NCBI GenBank assembly: GCA_964397655.1
Contig: CAYNKA010000010.1
Location: 83,199 to 147,198 of the forward strand
Direction of reading: 5' to 3'
Source of the DNA: CAYNKA01 sp964397655
GTDB taxonomy: Bacteria > Spirochaetota > Spirochaetia > DTKZ01
Length of the DNA: 64,000 nucleotides
The notes under the pieces are model-generated. The model worked only from the letters and a program-made list of their open reading frames with translations. It was not told the DNA's origin and did no database searches. Below, in pieces: positions 45,469 to 53,334 of the stretch (position 1 is the first letter of the stretch; every line of letters starts with the position of its first letter). A program made the position numbers and the translations under genes.

Positions 45469-46548
45469 TCACTGTATCTTCAGGGTCGACAGACTCAGGA
45501 TCACGAAGAGTCCGCCCAATATCCAAAAGCGGACGACGACCTTCACCTCGGGCCATCCTTTGAGTTCGAAATGATGATGAAGCGGAGCCATGAGGAAGAC
45601 CCGCCGCTTCGTGAGCTTGTAATGCGCGACCTGGATCATCACGGATGCCGCCTCCAGGACGAAGACCCCTCCGACGATGAGAAGCAGGATTTCCTTCTTC
45701 ACCATGATGGCGAGGACGCCCAGAAGCCCTCCCAAGGCGAGACTGCCCACATCCCCCATCATCACCTCGGCCGGGTGCGCGTTGTACCAGAGGAACCCGA
45801 CGCAGGCCCCCACGTAGGCGAGGCAGAGAACGGCGAGTTCGCCGGTTCTCGGAAGGTAGGGGATCTGCAGATAGGCAGCGTAGTCGGCGCGGCCGGAGAG
45901 GTAGCAGATCACCGCGAACGCGATCCCGACCATGATGCAGAGGCCGGTCGCGAGGCCGTCCAGACCGTCGGTGAGGTTGACCGCGTTGGAAAAACCGACC
46001 TGCAGGAGGACCGCGAAGGGAATCCAGAGTATCGAAAGATCGACGACGGCCTCCTTGAACATCGGAATGTAGAGCAGGGTCGTGTAGGGGGTCCGGTTGT
46101 AGTACAGCACCAGCGCGATGACGAGCGAAACGGTGATCTGGCCGGCCAGCTTCACCGATGCCGAGAGGCCGGCCGAGTTCTTCCGGAAGATCTTGAGCGC
46201 GTCGTCCGCGAAGCCCACCGCGCCGAAACCAACGGTGGCGAAAAGGATGAGCCACGTGTACATGTTCCGCAGATCCTGCCAGAGCAGCACCGAGAGGACG
46301 ATGGAAAGGATCATGAGCACGCCGCCCATGGTCGGAGTCCCCGATTTCGCGAGGTGAGTCCGGGGACCGTCCGCCCTGACCTCCTGTCCGGCCTTGAGCT
46401 TCTTGAGCATCTGAATGATGCGAGGCCCGAGGAGGAAGGCTACGAGAAGGGAAGTTACCGCCGCATAGGCGGCCCTGAAGGTGATGTACTGGAATATATT
46501 GAACGGAGTGAAGAACTTCACCAACGGATAGAGAAACTCTTTGAACAC
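45469..46548 (-). CDS. mraY: Phospho-N-acetylmuramoyl-pentapeptide transferase MraY
   Basis: 359 residues, ten predicted membrane helices. Motifs are SGTPTMGGVLM, GFADDALKI, NAVNLTDGLDGLATG and the cytoplasmic loop LMAPLHHHFELKGWPE. It forms lipid I from UDP-MurNAc-pentapeptide and undecaprenyl phosphate. Located between murF and ftsW. Confidence 0.97.
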   Translation of the reverse strand: MFKEFLYPLVKFFTPFNIFQYITFRAAYAAVTSLLVAFLLGPRIIQMLKKLKAGQEVRADGPRTHLAKSGTPTMGGVLMILSIVLSVLLWQDLRNMYTWLILFATVGFGAVGFADDALKIFRKNSAGLSASVKLAGQITVSLVIALVLYYNRTPYTTLLYIPMFKEAVVDLSILWIPFAVLLQVGFSNAVNLTDGLDGLATGLCIMVGIAFAVICYLSGRADYAAYLQIPYLPRTGELAVLCLAYVGACVGFLWYNAHPAEVMMGDVGSLALGGLLGVLAIMVKKEILLLIVGGVFVLEAASVMIQVAHYKLTKRRVFLMAPLHHHFELKGWPEVKVVVRFWILGGLFVILSLSTLKIQ

Positions 46549-46556
46549 GATTCCTC

Positions 46557-47966
46557 CTAGGCCCGGCTTCGCCGTATCGCTTCCGCGACCCGTTCGAGTT
46601 CCATGCTTCTCGAACCCTTGATCAGCACGAGATCCCCAGCCCGGAGAAAAGACCCCAGGGCGCCCGTCAATTCGTCGAATTCGGTGAAAAGCGAGGCCTT
46701 CGCGCCGAGTCCGGCCTCCGCTACGGCCTCATGGGCCTGACGCATTTCCTCGCCGAAGAGGAAAATTCCGTCGAAACCCGATTCCGCGATCTCGACGCCG
46801 ACGGCCCGGTGGGCGGCAGCTCCGGCCTCTCCGAGCTCCTTCATGGACGCGAGCACCGCGATCTTCCTGCCGCTCCAGGCGACTTCCCTGAGGAATTCGA
46901 TAGCCGCCGTCATCGAATCGGGGTTCGCGTTGTAGCAGTCCTGGAGGATGGTCACGCTTCCCCTCAGGATCTGCCCACGTCCGAACAGGGGCTTGACCGC
47001 CTCCAGGCCCCTTCGGATCGATTCATCCGAAACGCCGATCCCGCGGCAGAGGGAGATCGCAGCCAATGCGTTCCGGAGGTTATGGCTTCCCGGAAGGGGG
47101 AACCTGAGCGTCGCTCCGGCCCAGTGCAGGAGATAGCCGTCGAGCCCCCGGTCTTCGGCCCCCTCGTACCCGCTCGTCGATTTCTCTCCGAAGGTGCGGA
47201 TGTCTCCGCGGACGCCCCGTCTCAGAAAATCGAGAAACTCGTCGCCCTCGTACGCGTATCCGGGCCTTCCGGGTTCGAGAGCGAGGAAAATTTTCTTTTT
47301 TTCCTTCGCAATCTCCTCTTTCGAGCCGATCATTCCGATATGGGCGGTCCCTATGTTCGTGATCAGAGCGGCGTCGGGTTTGACGATGTCGGCGAGAATG
47401 TCCATTTCTCCCTTTCGATTCATGCCCATTTCGAAAACCGCGTACTCGTGGCCGGATTCGACCTCGAAGACCGAAAGAGGAAGTCCGATCTCGGAATTGA
47501 AATTCCCCCTGTTCATGAAGGCTGGCCTTTCGAGAGAAAGAACGGAACCTATGATTTCCTTCGTCGTGGTCTTGCCGTTGCTCCCGGTCACGCCGATCCT
47601 GAAAACATTCCTCGTCCGCAGAAAGGCCTCCGCCAACGTCTGCATCGCCGAGAGCGGGTGCGGAACGATCACGAACGCCGCATGGTAGCGAGCCGCATAG
47701 TCCTTCAGCGTGCCGGCGTGCTCGTTCCAGAAGGCGCGCTCTACCAGGGAGACCCGTCCGCCCCGCTCGAACACCTCACTGACGTACAGGTGTCCGTCGG
47801 TACGTTCGCCCTTGAGAGGGACGAACAGACAGCCGGTCACCGCCTGGCGCGAATCGATGATGACGGAATGAACATCCCGCGCCGAACACGCGGGGGTCGT
47901 GTAGAGTTCGCCTCCGGTCGTTTTTTGAAGCTCATCCAGGGTGAAGAGCGGTTTCTTGTCAGCCAT
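46557..47966 (-). CDS. murF: UDP-MurNAc-tripeptide--D-Ala-D-Ala ligase MurF
   Basis: 469 residues. The Mur-ligase ATP motif is GVTGSNGKTTTKEIIGSVL; the N-terminal substrate domain has VHSVIIDSRQAVTGCLFVPL, and FEMGMNRKGEMDIL and LQDCYNANPDSMTAAIEFL are MurF markers. It adds D-Ala-D-Ala to the cytoplasmic precursor. It overlaps the ftsL gene by 8 bases. Confidence 0.96.
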   Translation of the reverse strand: MADKKPLFTLDELQKTTGGELYTTPACSARDVHSVIIDSRQAVTGCLFVPLKGERTDGHLYVSEVFERGGRVSLVERAFWNEHAGTLKDYAARYHAAFVIVPHPLSAMQTLAEAFLRTRNVFRIGVTGSNGKTTTKEIIGSVLSLERPAFMNRGNFNSEIGLPLSVFEVESGHEYAVFEMGMNRKGEMDILADIVKPDAALITNIGTAHIGMIGSKEEIAKEKKKIFLALEPGRPGYAYEGDEFLDFLRRGVRGDIRTFGEKSTSGYEGAEDRGLDGYLLHWAGATLRFPLPGSHNLRNALAAISLCRGIGVSDESIRRGLEAVKPLFGRGQILRGSVTILQDCYNANPDSMTAAIEFLREVAWSGRKIAVLASMKELGEAGAAAHRAVGVEIAESGFDGIFLFGEEMRQAHEAVAEAGLGAKASLFTEFDELTGALGSFLRAGDLVLIKGSRSMELERVAEAIRRSRA

Positions 47967-48249
47967 CGGTGTCCTTCTCCGACTTCTTGGGCTGAATGTA
48001 CAGGTTGAGACCCGGACCGGGCCTCCCGAGCCCCAGGCGGTCCTTGGCGAGACCTTCGATCCGTTCCGGGGATTCCAGGACCGAAATGCCGGTGATGCTT
48101 CGCTTGTTCCTTTCGAGGAGATCCTTTTGCTGCGATTCCATCCGGGATATCTCCATTTTTACCGCCGAATACAGAAACGACTGCCACACGTTCAGGAAGA
48201 CGAGAACGGGAATGACGACTACGGCGGCAAGAACGGCATACATTTTCAT
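47959..48249 (-). CDS. ftsL: FtsL-like cell division protein
   Basis: 96 residues from the ATG at 48249, which overlaps the rsmH stop (ATGA). One membrane helix (~4-24) is followed by a short leucine-heptad coiled coil (SRMESQQKDLLERNK) and a tail with RIEGLAKDRLGLGRP, the FtsL/DivIC-type ending. Low sequence conservation is normal for FtsL; the identity rests on architecture and on its place after rsmH. Confidence 0.8.
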   Translation of the reverse strand: MKMYAVLAAVVVIPVLVFLNVWQSFLYSAVKMEISRMESQQKDLLERNKRSITGISVLESPERIEGLAKDRLGLGRPGPGLNLYIQPKKSEKDTDG

Positions 48250-49196
48250 GACGAACGACCTTCCTCCGACACCTTCTCCGCCACCCGGAATCGGGCGCTG
48301 CGCGAGGCGGGATTTGCGAGGATTTCCTCCTCGCGGGGTTTGACCGCCTTCCTCGTCACGAGATCGACGATTCTTTTTCCCCCACACTTACAGATCGGCG
48401 CCTCCGGCGGGCAGATACAGGACTTATTGCTTTCCCGAAAAAAAAGCTTCACCCTTCGGTCTTCGAGTGAATGAAACGAGATGACTCCGATCCTTCCTCC
48501 CAGGCCGAGCCTGTCCAGCGCGAGAGGGAGGACCGCATCGAGCCTTTCCAGCTCGTGATTGACCTCGATGCGCAGCGCCTGGAAGCATCGCGTGGCGGGG
48601 TGAATTCTTCCGTGGCGGTACGATGAGGGAACCGAGTTCAAGACGAGGTCGGCGAAGCTTTTCGCCGTCCATTTCATCCCTCCCGTCCTACTCTTCACGA
48701 CCGCGGCGGCGATTTTCCGTGAATGCCGCTCCTCCCCCAAGCGGTAGAAGATGTCCGCAAGGTCCCGCTCCCCGCGCGAATCGAGAACGTCGGCAGCCGA
48801 TTCCGGAAGGTTTTTCGAGAGCCTCATGTCGAGCGGTTCATCGGACTGGAAGCTGAAGCCGCGGCCGGACCGGACATAGTGAAACGTCGAGATCCCGAGA
48901 TCGAAAAGAATCCGATCCGGCCGCTCGTCCAGGGGATAGGAGGCGAAGAATTCGTCGAACCACGCATGGTACCCCCTGAAACGGTCACCGAAGGAAGCAA
49001 GCCGGGACTTCGCCTTGGCGAGGATGTCCGGATCGGCGTCGATCCCGACGACCCGAAGACGCGGGAAACTGTCGAGCATGACCTCGGAATGCCCCCCCTC
49101 TCCGAGGGTGCAGTCCACGAAAAGGGAATCTTCCTTCCGTGGTTCCAGGTACTTTCGTACCTCTTCCGTCATGACCGAGGCATGTACAATTTCCAT
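48246..49196 (-). CDS. rsmH: 16S rRNA (cytosine1402-N4)-methyltransferase RsmH (MraW)
   Basis: 316 residues from the ATG at 49196. The family start HASVMTEEVRKYLEP, the SAM site VDCTLGEGGHSEVML, GRGFSFQSDEPLDMR and SFHSLEDRRVKLFF are diagnostic. It methylates C1402 in the ribosomal P site. It lies 24 bases after mraZ. Confidence 0.96.
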   Translation of the reverse strand: MEIVHASVMTEEVRKYLEPRKEDSLFVDCTLGEGGHSEVMLDSFPRLRVVGIDADPDILAKAKSRLASFGDRFRGYHAWFDEFFASYPLDERPDRILFDLGISTFHYVRSGRGFSFQSDEPLDMRLSKNLPESAADVLDSRGERDLADIFYRLGEERHSRKIAAAVVKSRTGGMKWTAKSFADLVLNSVPSSYRHGRIHPATRCFQALRIEVNHELERLDAVLPLALDRLGLGGRIGVISFHSLEDRRVKLFFRESNKSCICPPEAPICKCGGKRIVDLVTRKAVKPREEEILANPASRSARFRVAEKVSEEGRSS

Positions 49197-49220
49197 CCTA
49201 CCCCTCAAAACTCCCCAGTT

Positions 49221-49661
49221 TTAGTAGGAAATGAGTTTCCCGAGTTCCGCGACCGCCTCCTGGTAGTCATTCTCCTTTTCCTTCCAGAAGGCTTCATATA
49301 CGTGCTCATCCCAGATCTCCAGATACTTCTTGATTCCCAGGATGACGGCTTCCTTTTTCAGTTCAGCGTAATCCCTCAGACTCGGAGGAATGTTGATCCG
49401 TCCGGCCTTGTCGATCTCGACCTCCTGAGCCGGAGCCACGATGCGACGCTGGATAAGACTGAGCCTCGCGTTGAAGGGAGAGGCGGCGTTCATGATCTTG
49501 TCGGAAAGTTGACGCCATTCTTCCGGAGGAAAAAGCCAGATGCACTTTTCCGTTCCTCGCGTGAGAATGAGGACGTTGCCGGTGATCTCGTTCCGGATCT
49601 TTGCCGGAATCATGAGTCTCCCTTTTTCATCCACGGAGTTGTAGAATTCCCCGGTCATCAT
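49221..49661 (-). CDS. mraZ: Division/cell-wall cluster regulator MraZ
   Basis: 146 residues. Two SpoVT/AbrB-like halves are seen: GEFYNSVDEKGRLMIPAKIR and ...VEIDKAGRINIPPSLRDYAEL, each with the DxxGR turn. MraZ is a DNA-binding regulator of its own operon. Two adjacent ATGs start it; the second (49658) has better spacing from AGAGGG. The phased operator sits directly upstream. As first gene of the 51-gene block, it could control everything downstream at least in part. Confidence 0.95.
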   Translation of the reverse strand: MMTGEFYNSVDEKGRLMIPAKIRNEITGNVLILTRGTEKCIWLFPPEEWRQLSDKIMNAASPFNARLSLIQRRIVAPAQEVEIDKAGRINIPPSLRDYAELKKEAVILGIKKYLEIWDEHVYEAFWKEKENDYQEAVAELGKLISY

Positions 49662-49708
49662 CCCTCTTTTACCACTTTCTCCTAAAATTTACCACTTTCT
49701 CCCACTCC
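49662..49708 (-). promoter_or_regulatory. MraZ operator: phased AAAGTGG boxes
   Basis: On the minus strand, heptamers sit on an exact 10-base lattice: GGAGTGG (49702-49708), AAAGTGG (49692-49698), AAAGTGG (49672-49678) and a weaker AAGAGGG (49662-49668) next to the start; the slot at 49682 is empty. The two perfect boxes belong to a longer repeat, GGAGAAAGTGGTAAA. AAAGTGG-type boxes with 10-base period are the known MraZ binding pattern in mollicutes. Confidence 0.75.
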
Positions 49709-49710
49709 TA

Positions 49711-49741
49711 TGTATACTATCGTGAAGATTTCAGTTGTCAA
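49711..49741 (-). promoter_or_regulatory. Sigma70-type promoter of the mraZ block
   Basis: Minus strand: -35 TTGACA (perfect, 49736-49741) and -10 TATACA at 49711-49716 (19-base spacer) or TAGTAT at 49714-49719 (16-base spacer). The MraZ boxes begin just downstream, so bound MraZ would block initiation. The surrounding 240 bases are much more AT-rich than the genes. Confidence 0.65.
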
Positions 49742-49875
49742 CGAATTTATAGAAAGAATCTACGAAGAATTTTACGTCAAAGAGGAAAATGACACATGCT
49801 TGTGTAGTACAATATATTCATTGCATGGAAGGAATTATAGAATGAGAAGAATGTGATGTAAACTATATTTTGGAG

Positions 49876-49904
49876 GAATTAAATAAATTTTATTTATTTA
49901 ATTC
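49876..49904. terminator. AT-only palindrome after the GH57 stop
   Basis: Arms GAATTAAATAAA (49876-49887) and TTTATTTAATTC (49893-49904) are exact reverse complements with a 5-base loop, overlapping the TGA of the GH57 gene. It could end that transcript before the mraZ promoter, but lacks the usual GC stem. The region between here and 49741 shows no gene, only AT-rich sequence and a short ACACA/TGTGT repeat (49792-49805). Confidence 0.35.
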
Positions 49905-51513
49905 AATCGACATAACCAGTCGTTTCATCGGTCTTCCGAAAAATACGATAGTCGATGTCGGGAAACAGAGTATATTTCCGTTCGAGCTTCGTCAGCCATT
50001 CCGTGCTCACTGCCCCGGAACAGAGGGCGTCGTAGATCCGGGTAAAGTTGTAGATATGTTCCTTCACCCTCCGCTCGGCGTAGGGGACCGTGGTTCCCGT
50101 ATGCATGATGAACGGCCAGTCGGAGGATTGGCAGAGAAGGACTTCCCGGGCCGCCTGGTTCAAGGCACGTTCCTTGAGTCCCTTCTCGTTCGGATAGCGG
50201 TCCACCAGTTCGCGCATTCTTTCTATCGCCTTGTGAATATGCCGATAGATCCAGTCGTTGCTGCCGTCGAGCCAGACCTCCGAATATCCCTTGTTGCCCC
50301 AGCTGGAAAGAACCGGCTGGGCGACCTGCCCGACGGGGAACTGCTTCAGGTATTCCGACGGCAGGACGCATTCGAGTCTCGCTTCGTCCTTCAGTTTCCT
50401 GAAAAGCGTTTCTATCCAGGCGGGCCCCTCGAACCACCAATGGCCGTAGAGTTCCGCGTCGAAGGGGCAGGTGATGACGGGCGGACGATCCATGATTTCG
50501 GAAAGGCGGTCGACGTGCTTTACCCTGTTGTAGATGAAATTGTCAGCGTGCTCGTCGACCTTGCGCTTCGCCGACGCGGGGACGTAGGGTACTTTCCGGT
50601 CCGTCTTTCCGGTTATCGCGTAGTATTTGAATCCCGTGTAAATCCTGTTCTTCCCGTCCTGGACGTAGGGACCGATGTAATCGAGCGGAAGATCGAATCC
50701 GATGTCGCGGTAGAATTCCCGGTAGGAGAAATCTCCCGGGTATCCTTCGTTCGAAGACCATACCGCGTTCGCCGATGCGAGATCCCTGCCGAAGGCGGAC
50801 ACGCCGTTCGGGCAGCTGAGCGGCGCGTAAACCCCGTATTTCGGCCTTTCCGGAATGAAAAGGATTCCGTGGGAAGCCGCGAAGAAATACCGTATTCCGA
50901 ATTCCTTGAGAAAGTTCTCGAGTCCCGGGAAATAACCGAATTCAGGAAGCCAGAAACCCTTCGAATGCTTCCCGAAGAGCTTGTTGTGCATGTGAAGGGC
51001 GAGCTGGATCTGCGCCCGTATGGTTTCGGGATAGTTTTCATAAAGAGGAAGGTAGGCATGGGTCGCCGAAGTGGTGAGCAGTTCCAGCCTTCCCTTCTTG
51101 GAATAGAAATCGAATCCTTTCAGGATCCGTTTACCGTAAGTTTCGACGAAATCCCGCAGGTTCGCCGAATAGAGGTCCTTGTACATCTCCGCTAACGGAT
51201 GAAAGGCTTCGTCGCCTTTCGTCCGCTCGAGTTCCTTGTCCGCGAGTTCGAGAAGCCGCTCGAGATGCTTTATGTAGCGTTCCTGCAGCAGCTCGTCCTC
51301 GAGCATGGTCGCAAGGGTCGGTGAAATGGAAATCGCCATCTTGAAGGGAACTCCGTCCCTTTCCAGGTTGTCGAAGACCCTGAGCAGGGGAAGATAGGTC
51401 TCGCTGATCGCTTCGAAGAGCCAGTTCTCTTCCAGAAAGCGTTCATATTCCGGGTGCCTGACGAAAGGAAGATGGGCATGCAGAACGAAGATAAGAAAGC
51501 CTTTATTCATCAA
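49903..51513 (-). CDS. GH57-family 1,4-alpha-glucan branching enzyme
   Basis: 536 residues. The GH57 barrel opens with FVLHAHLPFVRHPEYE. By comparison with known GH57 branching enzymes the nucleophile should be Glu191 in GFWLPEFGYFPG (the usual Cys after Glu is Phe here) and the acid/base Asp352 in CPFDAELYGHWWFEGP. The C-terminal part is DUF1957-type (WGNKGYSEVWLDGSNDWIYRH). Family members form alpha-1,6 branches in glycogen. The next gene upstream encodes a DUF4912 protein, a common companion. It follows with an 18-base gap. Confidence 0.9.
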   Translation of the reverse strand: MMNKGFLIFVLHAHLPFVRHPEYERFLEENWLFEAISETYLPLLRVFDNLERDGVPFKMAISISPTLATMLEDELLQERYIKHLERLLELADKELERTKGDEAFHPLAEMYKDLYSANLRDFVETYGKRILKGFDFYSKKGRLELLTTSATHAYLPLYENYPETIRAQIQLALHMHNKLFGKHSKGFWLPEFGYFPGLENFLKEFGIRYFFAASHGILFIPERPKYGVYAPLSCPNGVSAFGRDLASANAVWSSNEGYPGDFSYREFYRDIGFDLPLDYIGPYVQDGKNRIYTGFKYYAITGKTDRKVPYVPASAKRKVDEHADNFIYNRVKHVDRLSEIMDRPPVITCPFDAELYGHWWFEGPAWIETLFRKLKDEARLECVLPSEYLKQFPVGQVAQPVLSSWGNKGYSEVWLDGSNDWIYRHIHKAIERMRELVDRYPNEKGLKERALNQAAREVLLCQSSDWPFIMHTGTTVPYAERRVKEHIYNFTRIYDALCSGAVSTEWLTKLERKYTLFPDIDYRIFRKTDETTGYVD

Positions 51514-51531
51514 GAATTAACCTCGCCACTG

Positions 51532-52275
51532 TCAGCGCGGAAAGCGATCCTCGTCAAAGGTGCTAATACGCTGGGGTATCGTCCGGGCCGGAGCCGAAAC
51601 ATCGAGTTTTTCAACTCCCGAAAGGGATAGAATCAGATCGAGGGGAGTGCCGTCGTCTGACAGGACCTTCTCCAGGGAGACCGTCCTCGGAACGCGAACT
51701 ATGTTCGAACGCCCTATCACTTTCTCCGAGTTCTTCCCGCGACAGCAGAGTTCCACGCAGTAATAGGAGTCCTGTTCCGGAATGTTGATGTACCAACTGG
51801 CGTCGTTCGATTGGATGGGAATCTCGAAGGAGTCGACGAGCGCGTCCTTCGGATCGGCGAAGCGGGGATAGTCTTCCCACAGCCGAAGTATCCTGAGGAA
51901 GACGGTATCCGCGTCGTTTTCCTTTTTCACGGCCTTCAGGGTCCCGCCCTTCACGTCCCAATACACGAAGGCCCAATAGGGGTCTCGGAGCAGGAGGACC
52001 ACCCGGGTTTCGAAATACCGCTCCGCGATCGAGAGGTCCTCGGGTGAGCTGTCGTCTTCGATTTCTTCGGACAGCGACAGGTCGTATTTTTTCTGCTGAA
52101 TTCGGACCGGGTTGTTGTTGCGTGCTTCGCGCTCCTCTTTTTTCTCCTCCAAGACCTCGAGGATGAGGTCCACCAGGAGCACTTTCTCGACGTCGTCCGG
52201 CACGTCGATTCCTTCCTGATTCGCGATTTTCGCGAGGGACTCAAACGGCAGAGCTTCAAGTCGCTCCCGAGTCAT
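51532..52275 (-). CDS. DUF4912 domain protein
   Basis: 247 residues. The N-terminal ~50 form a helical SAP/Rho-N-like module (LPFESLAKIANQEGIDVPDDVEK). From ~85 the DUF4912 domain starts with ETRVVLLLRDPYWAFVYWD, followed by a beta-sandwich region with SWYINIPEQDSYYCVELCC. DUF4912 is thought to bind carbohydrates and often sits beside GH57 glucan enzymes, as here; this suggests a glycogen-binding accessory. Its own promoter lies upstream. Confidence 0.8.
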   Translation of the reverse strand: MTRERLEALPFESLAKIANQEGIDVPDDVEKVLLVDLILEVLEEKKEEREARNNNPVRIQQKKYDLSLSEEIEDDSSPEDLSIAERYFETRVVLLLRDPYWAFVYWDVKGGTLKAVKKENDADTVFLRILRLWEDYPRFADPKDALVDSFEIPIQSNDASWYINIPEQDSYYCVELCCRGKNSEKVIGRSNIVRVPRTVSLEKVLSDDGTPLDLILSLSGVEKLDVSAPARTIPQRISTFDEDRFPR

Positions 52276-52304
52276 AAGGGCCTCCGGTTTCGCACTGTCC
52301 TGCT

Positions 52305-52333
52305 ATCCTAGATAAAGGCAGGAAACGTGTCAA
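52305..52333 (-). promoter_or_regulatory. Sigma70-type promoter for DUF4912-GH57 pair
   Basis: Minus strand: -35 TTGACA (52328-52333), 17-base spacer, -10 TAGGAT (52305-52310), about 30 bases before the start. The rest of the 216-base gap (52276-52491) is AT-richer than its flanks and shows no gene. Confidence 0.6.
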
Positions 52334-52491
52334 GTCCCGAGTCCGAACGGAATGATCGAATGTAATTACTTCACTTTCCTGTAATTATTCACTTAGGGAA
52401 ATTCTTTCAAATAGTCGCCTTACTCCGGACGGTTCTGGGGAATTCCGACGGCATCTCGATGAAAATTCCAGCGGTTTCAATTCTGCCGTTT

Positions 52492-53331
52492 TCAAGAACG
52501 CCGGGCGTGAAACAACATGACATCGCCGAATCCGAATCGCTTCGCGAGCCTGTCCAGGGGAGTCTTGATGAAATCCGGGGCGAGCCCCTTGGCGATCCCG
52601 CCCCACGTTTGGGTCCGGAGGATGGTGAAACCCGTTTCGTCGAGGAGCCGGGCGAGTCCGTCAGGCGAAAAAAGATGAACGTGGTCCGCGATGCAGGACC
52701 TCCATCTCGTGCCGAGCAACCTGGCTTGGAGGCCCTTTCTGTTCGGCGTCACGACGACGACGTGCCCCCCCGGGATCAGGAGTTCCCTGACCTTCGAAAG
52801 GAAGAGTCTCGGATCGGGGACATGCTCGATGAGATGGGAGAAATGTATGGTCGAGAAGGATTCACGGATGAACGGAGACTCTTCGAGCGGACCGATGAAG
52901 ATGGGGACTCCGCGGTTCTTCGTCCCGTACTCCGCCGAAGCCCTGCATAATTCGACTCCGTGGACCCGCCATCCCCGTTTCATCATGTGGGAAAGCAGCA
53001 ACCCGGTCGCGCAGCCTATGTCGAGAAACGCTCCGCGCCGTTTCAGATCCTCCTCCCAGGAGTCGAAGCGGATATCGGAAAGTCCGAGCAGCATGAGCTT
53101 GAAGAAGGCTTCCTCGTTCGAAAGCTCGTAGGAGAAATATTCGTCCTGATACCGGCGCCTGAGGTCGTCGAATTCGGGTTGGGGATTCTGGTAGACGTGG
53201 CCGCATCCGGCGCATTCGATGAACGAAAACGTTCCGCAGTCCCAACCGGACTTGCCGTCAGAACGGCCGCAGACAGGGCACTGAACCGGCCTCATCCTTT
53301 CCGCGCTCGGGGAGGAGGAATAGGTCTTCAC
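52492..53331 (-). CDS. Class I SAM-dependent methyltransferase with Cys-rich N-terminus
   Basis: 279 residues from a GTG at 53331 (an ATG at 53295 is the other choice; neither has a good ribosome site). The N-terminal ~45 residues carry CPVCGR...CAGCGHVYQNP, a C4 zinc-binding knuckle. Motif I is FLDIGCATGLLLSHM, followed by VHGVELCRASAEYG, and STIHFSHLIEHVPDP is motif IV (Methyltransf_23 type). Such proteins modify sugars, lipids or natural products; the substrate is unknown. It follows the M23-like gene by 3 bases. Confidence 0.82.
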   Translation of the reverse strand: MKTYSSSPSAERMRPVQCPVCGRSDGKSGWDCGTFSFIECAGCGHVYQNPQPEFDDLRRRYQDEYFSYELSNEEAFFKLMLLGLSDIRFDSWEEDLKRRGAFLDIGCATGLLLSHMMKRGWRVHGVELCRASAEYGTKNRGVPIFIGPLEESPFIRESFSTIHFSHLIEHVPDPRLFLSKVRELLIPGGHVVVVTPNRKGLQARLLGTRWRSCIADHVHLFSPDGLARLLDETGFTILRTQTWGGIAKGLAPDFIKTPLDRLAKRFGFGDVMLFHARRS

Positions 53332-53334
53332 GGC

